Assembly (NCBI GenBank): GCA_002313325.1
Contig: DCBE01000002.1
Span: 526 to 14,160, forward strand
Direction: 5' to 3'
Source: Flavobacteriaceae bacterium UBA1115
GTDB lineage: Bacteria > Bacteroidota > Bacteroidia > Flavobacteriales > Flavobacteriaceae
Length of the DNA stretch: 13,635 nt
Under the pieces are notes generated by a model. That model saw only the letters and a program-made list of their open reading frames with translations. It did not search any database and was not told the origin of the DNA. This document shows positions 6,820-13,635 of the stretch, one piece after another. Numbering within the stretch: the stretch's first letter is position 1; every line of letters begins with the position of its first letter. The position numbers and the translations under genes were made by a program.

Positions 6820-8034
6820 ATGCGGTTACACAAAAATTTAGTTCTGGCAGTGCTTAACGGACTGCAACAGATATTTAATGAGGAGAAATATGCAGACAAG
6901 GTTGTAGCGCAAGTCCTCAAAAGCGACAAACGCTGGGGAAGTCGTGACCGCGGCTTTATTGCAGAAACCACTTATGAGATTGTGCGTTGGAAGCGTCTTT
7001 ATGCTGCTATAGCAAATGTACTAGACCCTCTAAATCGACAAGATTTTTGGCGCATTTTCGCTGTTTGGGCTACCCTAAGAGGCTATGTGTTGCCAGATTG
7101 GAAACCCCTCGAAGGAACCCCCACACGACGTATTAAGGGGAAATTTGAAGAACTGCGCCAAGAACGCAAATATCGTGAGTCTATCCCCGATTGGCTGGAT
7201 GCATTAGGATGCAAAGCCTTGGGTGAAAAAAAGTGGACACTTGAGATGGAAGCACTCAACACCACTGCGTCAGTTGTATTACGTGCCAATGCGCTAAAAA
7301 CACTTCCTAAGATGTTGCGCAATGCGCTGCTTGAAGAAAAAATTAAAACGCAAACCATCGCAAAATATCCCGATGCCTTGGTGCTTGACAAACGCGCCAA
7401 TGTGTTCAGTACTAAAGCCTTTCAGCGAGGTTGGTTTGAAATACAGGATGCTTCATCTCAATCTGTAGCGCCATTTACACAGGTTGCTTCTGGAATGCGT
7501 GTAATAGACGCCTGTGCCGGTGCTGGAGGAAAAGCCTTGCACTTGGCGGCAATTATGAAAAACAAGGGGCAGTTAATCGCGCTAGACATTCACAACTTTA
7601 AACTGCGCGAACTCAAAAGACGTGCAAAGCGTGCAGGTGCTCACAATATCGAAACCCGACACATTGACAACAATAAGGTTATCAAAAAACTACACGGCTC
7701 TGCCGATAGGGTTTTGTTAGATGCGCCTTGTAGCGGTTTAGGAGTTTTACGAAGAAATCCCGACGCGAAATGGAAACTCAATCCAGATTTTATTGATCGT
7801 GTGGTATTGGAACAACAAAAAATATTGACTCAATACGCATACATGGTCAAGCCAGGTGGTAAGTTGATTTACGTGACCTGTTCCATTTTACCGCAAGAAA
7901 ACGAAGACCAAATTGCAAAATTCAAAATGACAGAATTAGGTAAAGAATATACATTAGAAAAGGAACAACACTTATGGCCATCTGCTAACGGCTTTGACGG
8001 CTTTTATATGGTCCGACTCGTTCGAAAAGTCTAA
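6820..8034 (+). CDS. RsmB/NOP-family 16S rRNA (cytosine-C5) methyltransferase
   Basis: With an ATG start at 6820 the protein has 404 residues and begins MRLHKNL, as I recall for relatives in Flavobacteriia. The N-terminal part (about 1-130) is a diverged NusB-like RNA-binding domain (WGSRDRGFIAETTYEIVRWKR at about 39-59). The C-terminal Rossmann methyltransferase has the SAM-binding loop DACAGAGGK (230-238), motif IV APCSGLG (302-308; C304, product-release cysteine in the family) and motif VI VTCSILPQEN (352-361; C354, the nucleophile). Such enzymes make m5C in rRNA; E. coli RsmB modifies C967 of 16S rRNA. The exact target base here is inferred. An ATG at 6817 is the alternative start, and a TTG at 6793 would overlap the ABC transporter by 23 bases and lacks support. 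Position directly behind the ABC exporter suggests co-transcription. It closes the five-gene cluster. Confidence 0.9.
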   Translation: MRLHKNLVLAVLNGLQQIFNEEKYADKVVAQVLKSDKRWGSRDRGFIAETTYEIVRWKRLYAAIANVLDPLNRQDFWRIFAVWATLRGYVLPDWKPLEGTPTRRIKGKFEELRQERKYRESIPDWLDALGCKALGEKKWTLEMEALNTTASVVLRANALKTLPKMLRNALLEEKIKTQTIAKYPDALVLDKRANVFSTKAFQRGWFEIQDASSQSVAPFTQVASGMRVIDACAGAGGKALHLAAIMKNKGQLIALDIHNFKLRELKRRAKRAGAHNIETRHIDNNKVIKKLHGSADRVLLDAPCSGLGVLRRNPDAKWKLNPDFIDRVVLEQQKILTQYAYMVKPGGKLIYVTCSILPQENEDQIAKFKMTELGKEYTLEKEQHLWPSANGFDGFYMVRLVRKV

Positions 8035-8105
8035 GTTGTTGATAAATTGATCTATTTCGTTTACTTTTAGGGGAATAATCCCGTGCTGTAAATCACTACT
8101 ATGCT

Positions 8106-8113
8106 TATTTTTG
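8106..8113 (+). promoter_or_regulatory. Candidate -7 box of the purL promoter
   Basis: TATTTTTG, a full TAnnTTTG match, lies 17 bases before the purL ATG at 8131, giving an expected leader of roughly 10-13 bases. No clear TTG lies at -33. The 96-bp gap also holds a 4-bp GGGA/TCCC hairpin (8071-8082) without a T-run, which is too weak to call a terminator for the upstream cluster. I see no PurR-type palindrome or purine riboswitch; the implied leader is far too short for one. Confidence 0.45.
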
Positions 8114-8130
8114 TTATTTAATCATTATTT

Positions 8131-11100
8131 ATGATTTGTTTTTTTGGCGATCCCAATAAACACATTTACGTTGTTCAGAAAGAACTTCCAGTAGCCGAAG
8201 AAGATCAGGAAAAACTACAGTGGCTTTTTGGCGAATACCGTTTACTACGAAAGTCATTTATTCAAGCAGATCTCATTGGACCTCGCATTTCCATGATTAC
8301 TCCTTGGAGTACCAATGCAGTGGAAATTTGCCACAACATGGGGCTTAATGACATTATACGTATTGAGCAGTTTTGGACAAAAGATAACATTGTTTTTGAT
8401 CCCATGATTCACCAGCGTTTTAAGGAATTAGATCAACATATCTACGACAACAAAAAAGAGCCAGAAGACATACTAGATATTGATGATATTGCTTCTTTTA
8501 ACCAACAAGAAGGCCTATCTCTTAGCGAAGACGAAGTTGCTTATTTAGAACACTTAGCAACACGCCTTAAACGTTCATTAACAGACTCGGAAGTATTTGG
8601 GTTTTCACAAGTCAATTCAGAACACTGCCGTCATAAAATTTTCAATGGTAAGTTCATCATTGACGGTAAAGTTAAAAAGCATTCGCTTTTTGAACTTATT
8701 AAAGAAACATCGAAAAAAAATACTGGTAATTTGGTGTCAGCCTATAAAGATAATGTGGCTTTTATTAAGGGGCCACCCCTAACCCAGTTTGCGCCCCAGC
8801 AGGCAAACGCTCCAAGCAAATACGTCAAAAAACCTTTTCTTTCAGTGCTTTCGCTTAAAGCAGAGACACACAACTTTCCCACAACCGTAGAGCCCTTTAA
8901 CGGAGCAGCAACAGGTTCAGGTGGAGAAATTAGAGATCGTTTGGCTGGAGGTCAAGGTTCAATTCCGATGGCAGGAACAGCTGTGTACATGACAGCATAC
9001 CCAAGAACGGCGGCCAACAGACCATGGGAGCAATTGGCGCCTCGCCCATGGCTTTATCAAAATCCAGAAGACATCCTTATCAAGGCTTCAAACGGTGCTT
9101 CTGATTTCGGCAATAAGTTTGGACAACCGCTCATTGCTGGCTCATTACTAACTTTTGAACATAAAGAAGACAGTGAAACAATTGGTTATGATAAGGTTAT
9201 TATGCTGGCTGGAGGTATCGGTTACGGAAAAATGCAACAAAGTATAAAACAAATACCAAAAAAGGGCGACAAGATTGTTGTCATGGGAGGTGATAATTAC
9301 CGAATTGGAATGGGTGGAGCTGCCGTATCTTCGGCAGAAACAGGCGCATTTGGCTCTGGCATTGAATTAAATGCTGTACAACGCTCCAATCCTGAAATGC
9401 AAAAACGTGTAGCCAACACTGTAAGAGCAGCTGTAGAAGCTGATAAAAACCCAATTGTTTCCATTCATGACCACGGAGCAGGTGGTCATCTAAACTGTCT
9501 TTCCGAACTCATTGAGGAGGTTGGTGGAAATATTGCGCTAGACAAACTTCCGGTTGGAGATAAAACGCTTTCTGCAAAAGAGATTATTGGAAATGAGTCT
9601 CAAGAGCGTATGGGGCTAATTACTAATGCCAAGGGATTTGAGCAACTCAAAGAGATTGCAGAAAGAGAACTAGCACCTATTTTTGAAGTGGGAGAAGTTA
9701 CTGAAGATCACAGATTTCAAATCCAAGACGAAACAAAAAAGTTGTCACCAATTGACTTAGACTTATCGGATTTCTTTGGCAAAACACCCAAGACCATAAT
9801 GCGAGACAGCATTGAAGCTAAAAATTATGCTGCCGTACCAAAGTCAACTGCATTTAAAGAGCAGGTTTCATGGCTACTACAACTAGAGTCAGTAGCCAGT
9901 AAAGATTGGCTAACAAATAAAGTTGATCGTTGTGTCACTGGCCGTGTCGCCCAACAGCAATGCGTAGGACCACACCAGTTACCATTGGCTAATTGTGGTG
10001 TAATGGCACTAGATTTTGACGGCGTTCACGGCATGGCTACAGCTGTAGGACATGCACCTTTAGTTGGCCTCATAGATGCTGGGTTGGGAAGTAAAAATGC
10101 CATCGCAAAAGCACTTACCAATATCATTTGGGCACCTATTGCGGATGGTCTTAGCAACGTGAGCCTTTCGGCCAACTGGATGTGGGCATGTAATAACCCT
10201 GGAGAAGATGCACGTCTTTATAAAGCTGTTGAAGCCTGTGCAGACTTTGCCATAAAGTTGGGCATAAACATCCCAACAGGGAAGGACTCACTATCTATGA
10301 AACAAAAATACCAAGGCGAAGAAGTACTTGCACCAGGTACTGTAATAATCTCTGCTTCTGGTCATTGTGATGCCATTGACAAAGTAGTTACACCAGAACT
10401 AAAAGCCGATGATGGAATGGTATATTTTATAGATCTATCAGATGGTAGTGATACATTGGGCGGTTCTGCTTTTGCACAACTTCAACAGAGCATAGGTACA
10501 AATGCACCAGATGTTGTCAAGGCAAAGTATTTTAAGAAAGTATTTAATCAAATCCAAAAAGAAATTAAAAAAGGAACTATCGCTGCTGGACATGATATTG
10601 GTGCGGGTGGTCTTATAACTTCATTACTAGAAATGTGTTTTGCTGCAGATGGTTTGGGCATGAGAGTCATCTTACCTAAAAACAAAAAGGACGTAGCTCA
10701 AACACTACTATCCGAACAGGTAGGTATTTTGTTGCAAACAACAACTGAAGTTGCATCGCGATTGTCAAAAAAAGGCATTGATATTGTCAAAATAGGTACA
10801 CCTATTAAAACAAATAGTCTTGACATTAAAGGTGGCATAGTGGATTACAGCTTTGACATTGCAACCTACAGAAAACACTGGTTTAAGAGTTCTTATCTTC
10901 TTGACCGTAAACAAAGTGGTATAAAAAAAGCCAAGGAACGTTTTAATACTTTTGATAAAACGCCTCTGCAGTTCAAATTTCCTAGTGATTTTGATGGCAC
11001 AATAAAACCACTACCAACACGTAAAATAAAAGCAGCTGTTTTAAGAGAAAAGGGCAGTAATTCGGAGCGTGAGATGGCCTATATGATGCACTTAGCAGGC

Positions 11101-11769
11101 TTTGAAATCAAGGATGTTCACATGACAGATTTAACTTCTGGTAGAGAAGATTTGAGCGATGTTCAACTGTTAGTAGCAGTAGGTGGATTTTCAAATTCCG
11201 ATGTGCTGGGCTCTGCAAAAGGATGGGCGGGAACCATCAAATACAACGAAAAATCAAAAAAAGCCATTGAGCAGTTTTTTGCCCGACCCGACACCTTGAG
11301 TTTGGGGGTTTGTAATGGATGTCAACTTTTCATTGAATTGGGCTTGCTGCACCCTACAGCAAATGAAAAGCCCGAAATGGCTCACAATGACTCAGGTAAA
11401 TTTGAATGTATTTTTACCGATGTAATTATAGAAGAAAGTCCAGCCATTATGCTCAATAGCCTACAAGGAAGCAGATTAGGTATTTGGGCGGCTCACGGCG
11501 AAGGCAAGTTTATATTCCCAAAAGGCAAAAACAACTATGCTATAGCTGGTAAATACGCTTACGAATCATACCCTTCGAATCCAAACGGATCAGACCAAAA
11601 TGCTGCCATGCTAAGCAGTGACGATGGACGTCACTTGGTCACGATGCCACACCTTGAGCGCGCGATTTTTCCATGGAACTGGGGAAGCTACCCCGATAAC
11701 CGTTCCGATCAGCTTAGCCCTTGGATAATGGCCTTCGAGGATGCTTACAATTGGATTTTAAATAGGTAA
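8131..11769 (+). CDS. purL: Phosphoribosylformylglycinamidine synthase (FGAM synthetase), single-chain form
   Basis: A 1212-residue cytoplasmic enzyme of de novo purine synthesis, converting FGAR, glutamine and ATP to FGAM. It is the large, fused PurL type. Domains in order: PurS-like N-terminus (about 1-125), linker (about 128-180) with FGFSQVNSEHCRHKIFNGKF (157-175 region), first AIRS-like synthetase half (about 235-560) containing AETHNFPTTVEPFNGAATG (244-262) and HDHGAGGHLNC (446-456), second, degenerate half (about 600-920) with HDIGAGG (821-827), and a class I glutaminase (about 965-1212). The glutaminase triad is visible: nucleophile C1061 in GVCNGCQ, with H1174 and E1176 in MPHLERA. 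It is slightly shorter than E. coli PurL (1295 residues), as usual in Bacteroidetes. The start gives the conserved MICFFG opening. It has its own promoter candidate and no purine gene beside it. Confidence 0.97.
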   Translation: MICFFGDPNKHIYVVQKELPVAEEDQEKLQWLFGEYRLLRKSFIQADLIGPRISMITPWSTNAVEICHNMGLNDIIRIEQFWTKDNIVFDPMIHQRFKELDQHIYDNKKEPEDILDIDDIASFNQQEGLSLSEDEVAYLEHLATRLKRSLTDSEVFGFSQVNSEHCRHKIFNGKFIIDGKVKKHSLFELIKETSKKNTGNLVSAYKDNVAFIKGPPLTQFAPQQANAPSKYVKKPFLSVLSLKAETHNFPTTVEPFNGAATGSGGEIRDRLAGGQGSIPMAGTAVYMTAYPRTAANRPWEQLAPRPWLYQNPEDILIKASNGASDFGNKFGQPLIAGSLLTFEHKEDSETIGYDKVIMLAGGIGYGKMQQSIKQIPKKGDKIVVMGGDNYRIGMGGAAVSSAETGAFGSGIELNAVQRSNPEMQKRVANTVRAAVEADKNPIVSIHDHGAGGHLNCLSELIEEVGGNIALDKLPVGDKTLSAKEIIGNESQERMGLITNAKGFEQLKEIAERELAPIFEVGEVTEDHRFQIQDETKKLSPIDLDLSDFFGKTPKTIMRDSIEAKNYAAVPKSTAFKEQVSWLLQLESVASKDWLTNKVDRCVTGRVAQQQCVGPHQLPLANCGVMALDFDGVHGMATAVGHAPLVGLIDAGLGSKNAIAKALTNIIWAPIADGLSNVSLSANWMWACNNPGEDARLYKAVEACADFAIKLGINIPTGKDSLSMKQKYQGEEVLAPGTVIISASGHCDAIDKVVTPELKADDGMVYFIDLSDGSDTLGGSAFAQLQQSIGTNAPDVVKAKYFKKVFNQIQKEIKKGTIAAGHDIGAGGLITSLLEMCFAADGLGMRVILPKNKKDVAQTLLSEQVGILLQTTTEVASRLSKKGIDIVKIGTPIKTNSLDIKGGIVDYSFDIATYRKHWFKSSYLLDRKQSGIKKAKERFNTFDKTPLQFKFPSDFDGTIKPLPTRKIKAAVLREKGSNSEREMAYMMHLAGFEIKDVHMTDLTSGREDLSDVQLLVAVGGFSNSDVLGSAKGWAGTIKYNEKSKKAIEQFFARPDTLSLGVCNGCQLFIELGLLHPTANEKPEMAHNDSGKFECIFTDVIIEESPAIMLNSLQGSRLGIWAAHGEGKFIFPKGKNNYAIAGKYAYESYPSNPNGSDQNAAMLSSDDGRHLVTMPHLERAIFPWNWGSYPDNRSDQLSPWIMAFEDAYNWILNR

Positions 11770-11771
11770 AA

Positions 11772-11794
11772 TCAAAAAAATATCGTTTTTTTGA
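11772..11794. repeat. AT-only inverted repeat between purL and the acyl-CoA ligase gene
   Basis: TCAAAAAAA (11772-11780) and TTTTTTTGA (11786-11794) form a perfect 9-bp inverted repeat around a 5-base loop, three bases after the purL stop codon. The stem is almost all A-U, so it is a poor terminator. A T-run is the second arm itself. It could act as a weak terminator, an mRNA 3' end protector, or have no role. The rest of the 59-base gap shows no TAnnTTTG box. Confidence 0.3.
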
Positions 11795-11828
11795 ATATTA
11801 GCAATTGTGTAAAAAAACGCTTTAAAAT

Positions 11829-13604
11829 ATGAAAACACCCAAAAGACTTTTTGATTTTATTGATATAATGGCAACTGACAAGCCGCTAGAAAATGCCGTG
11901 AATTCAAAAACTACCGGGCAATGGGTTGGCTTATCCACGCCAGAAGTCAGAGAACTCGGCAATAACTTGAGCGCAAAGCTACTTTCATTGGGTGTTGCAG
12001 CAGGTGATAAAATTGCTATGATTTCATCTACTAACAGAACAGAGTGGGTAATTGCAGACTTCGCCATGGCTCAAATTGGCGCTATAAATGTTCCAATCTA
12101 TCCAACTATTTCTTCGGACGATTATGCCTATATCATGAATCACGCAGAAGTGAGATTCTGTTTTGTTTCTGATATTGAAGTGTTAGATAAAGTGCTCAAA
12201 ATTCAATCCAACTGTCCAAAAATTGAAAACGTATTTAGCTTTGACAAAATTGAGGGTTGTAATGCTTTTGAAAACTTGCTAACTAAAAAGCCAACAAAAG
12301 CACAACTTCAAGAAATTCAGCTGCGCAAAAAAGTTATTCGTGAGGGGGACTTAGCTACCATCATTTATACTTCAGGAACTACTGGAAAGCCAAAAGGGGT
12401 GATGTTAAGCCATCAAAATATTGTAAGTAATGTAATTGCAAGCCAAAAGAGATTGCCCTTAACATACGGGAACGCAAAAGCCTTGAGCTTTTTACCTATG
12501 TGCCACATCTACGAACGCATGCTTCTTTATCTTTATTTTTATTCTGGGACGCAAATTTATTTTGCTGAGTCGTTAGAGACCATTTCTGAAAACCTGAACG
12601 AAATTAAGCCTGAGTTCATGACAGCAGTACCCCGCCTTTTAGAAAAGCTTTTTGATAAGATTATTGCCAAAGGAGAATTACTAACTGGAATCAAGAAAAA
12701 ATTATTTGATTGGGCGGTTGGACTCGGACTACGTTATGAGCCATATGGCAAGAACGGCTGGTTTTATGAATTTCAGCTTAAAATTGCAAGAAAACTTATT
12801 TTCAAAAAATGGCAAGAAGCCCTAGGAGGTAATTTAACAACCATTGCATCGGGCAGCGCAGCGCTTCAGCCTAGGCTAGCACGCGTTTTTACTGCAGCAG
12901 GTATGACTGTAGCAGAAGGCTATGGTCTAACGGAAACATCCCCAGTTGTTTCAGTCAATGATATGCGTAATTTTCAAATGAAAATCGGCTCTGTTGGACC
13001 ACTTTTAGATGATGTTGAAGTTAAAATTGCAAAAGATGGTGAAATCCTATGTAAAGGACCCAATATCATGATAGGGTATTACAAGGATGAAGAAAAAACC
13101 AATGAAGTAATCAAAGATGGATACTTCCATACAGGAGATATTGGTCATATTGATTCTGATGGATTTTTAAAAATCACTGATCGAAAAAAAGCAATGTTCA
13201 AGACTTCTGGAGGAAAATATATAGCACCACAAGTCATTGAAAATGTAATGAAACAATCTGTATATATAGAACAAATTATGGTGATTGGTGAAAACCAAAA
13301 ATTTCCAGCTGCTTTAATTCAACTAAACTTTGAGGCCGTAGAAGCCTGGGCAAGAGAAAAACAACTACAACTTTCCGCTGACCAGGCAACATGGTGCAAA
13401 AACGCTGTCATCCAAAACAAAGTTATGGATGAAGTGAATAGCATTAATGAACGTTTTGGCCAATGGGAAAAAGTAAAAGAAATACAACTTACACCGGATG
13501 TGTGGTCTGTAGATGATGGACAACTAACACCTACCATGAAGCTAAAGCGAAAAGTCCTCAAGGAAAAATACAATTCACTAATAGAAAATATATATAGCGC
13601 ATAA
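11829..13604 (+). CDS. Long-chain acyl-CoA synthetase (fatty-acid--CoA ligase, AMP-binding)
   Basis: A 591-residue ANL-superfamily enzyme that activates fatty acids to acyl-CoA through an acyl-adenylate. Motifs: P-loop YTSGTTGKPKG (180-190), the FLPMCHIYER acyl-pocket segment (221-230), YGLTET (365-370), the ATP-binding aspartate in TGD (435-437), the hinge DRKK (451-454) followed by TSGGKYIAP (459-467), and the C-terminal LTPTMKLKR (566-574), with K571 as probable catalytic lysine. Length and the C-terminal extension match long-chain (FadD15/FAA1-like) ligases rather than acetyl-CoA synthetase. There is no signal peptide; it is probably peripheral to the membrane. Start ATG 11829 has no Shine-Dalgarno sequence, only an A-rich upstream stretch, and no clear promoter box, so read-through from purL is possible. 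Function joins fatty acid uptake or turnover to phospholipid synthesis and beta-oxidation. A strong terminator follows. Confidence 0.93.
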   Translation: MKTPKRLFDFIDIMATDKPLENAVNSKTTGQWVGLSTPEVRELGNNLSAKLLSLGVAAGDKIAMISSTNRTEWVIADFAMAQIGAINVPIYPTISSDDYAYIMNHAEVRFCFVSDIEVLDKVLKIQSNCPKIENVFSFDKIEGCNAFENLLTKKPTKAQLQEIQLRKKVIREGDLATIIYTSGTTGKPKGVMLSHQNIVSNVIASQKRLPLTYGNAKALSFLPMCHIYERMLLYLYFYSGTQIYFAESLETISENLNEIKPEFMTAVPRLLEKLFDKIIAKGELLTGIKKKLFDWAVGLGLRYEPYGKNGWFYEFQLKIARKLIFKKWQEALGGNLTTIASGSAALQPRLARVFTAAGMTVAEGYGLTETSPVVSVNDMRNFQMKIGSVGPLLDDVEVKIAKDGEILCKGPNIMIGYYKDEEKTNEVIKDGYFHTGDIGHIDSDGFLKITDRKKAMFKTSGGKYIAPQVIENVMKQSVYIEQIMVIGENQKFPAALIQLNFEAVEAWAREKQLQLSADQATWCKNAVIQNKVMDEVNSINERFGQWEKVKEIQLTPDVWSVDDGQLTPTMKLKRKVLKEKYNSLIENIYSA

Positions 13605-13631
13605 AATACTATGCGTGCATAGTATTTTTTT
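13603..13631 (+). terminator. Intrinsic terminator after the acyl-CoA ligase
   Basis: AATACTATGC (13605-13614) and GCATAGTATT (13617-13626) are perfect complements. In a real hairpin the innermost pair would open to give a 9-bp stem with the loop CGTG. Seven T follow or continue the second arm (13625-13631). The hairpin begins at the stop codon of the ligase gene, so the terminator closes the rightward transcription unit. Confidence 0.9.
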
Positions 13632-13635
13632 GTAT

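Noticed and set aside
8071..8082. GGGA/TCCC hairpin as terminator of the five-gene cluster
   Set aside because: Only 4 bp with a 4-base loop and no T-run behind it.
8035..8130. Purine riboswitch or regulator site before purL
   Set aside because: The probable promoter box lies at 8106-8113, so the leader is about a dozen bases, too short for an aptamer; no palindromic operator was seen.
1..13635. Mobile element, CRISPR array, tRNA, rRNA, or defence or toxin-antitoxin genes
   Set aside because: No transposase or integrase motifs, terminal repeats, regularly spaced repeats, tRNA cloverleaf or rRNA segments were seen. Coding capacity is filled by conserved housekeeping genes with uniform base composition.

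Overview
The window looks like a chromosomal core region of a Bacteroidetes (Bacteroidota) bacterium, probably Flavobacteriia-like. The evidence is the gene set (a DUF4199 membrane protein next to a family 2 glycosyltransferase, a zinc-free type B ribosomal protein L31, a GlmU-like protein with an atypical N-terminus, a one-polypeptide PurL of about 1200 residues), the AT-rich intergenic DNA, the near absence of Shine-Dalgarno sequences, and several TAnnTTTG boxes, the -7 element of Bacteroidetes housekeeping promoters. The lineage is inferred from protein features, not from a search.

Layout. Bases 1-1698 are read leftwards: the first 58 codons of mtaB (tRNA methylthiotransferase, cut by the window edge), a GlmU-like protein, and rpmE2 (L31 type B) with its own terminator. 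A divergent intergenic region of 81 bp follows. From 1780 to 13604 everything is read rightwards. A tight cluster of five genes comes first: DUF4199 membrane protein, GT2 polyprenyl-phosphate-type glycosyltransferase, phospho-sugar mutase, MsbA-like ABC exporter and RsmB-like rRNA m5C methyltransferase. Gaps within it are 0, 22, 1 and 4 bases. A 96-bp gap carrying a probable promoter leads to purL. A further 59 bp leads to a long-chain acyl-CoA ligase, which ends in a strong intrinsic terminator at the right edge.

Function. The cluster joins envelope functions (sugar phosphate isomerisation, transfer of a sugar to a lipid carrier, export of a lipid or lipid-linked substrate) with an rRNA methyltransferase. 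mtaB and rpmE2 are also translation genes. purL (de novo purine synthesis) and the acyl-CoA ligase (fatty acid activation) are housekeeping genes without an obvious link to the cluster.

I see no mobile element, CRISPR array, tRNA, rRNA, toxin-antitoxin or defence system, and no evidence for a previously undescribed system. The points most worth a second look are the abutting, same-frame stop/TTG junction between DUF4199 and the glycosyltransferase, the very short or absent leaders implied by the promoter boxes, and the GlmU-like protein that lacks the canonical nucleotidyltransferase signature.
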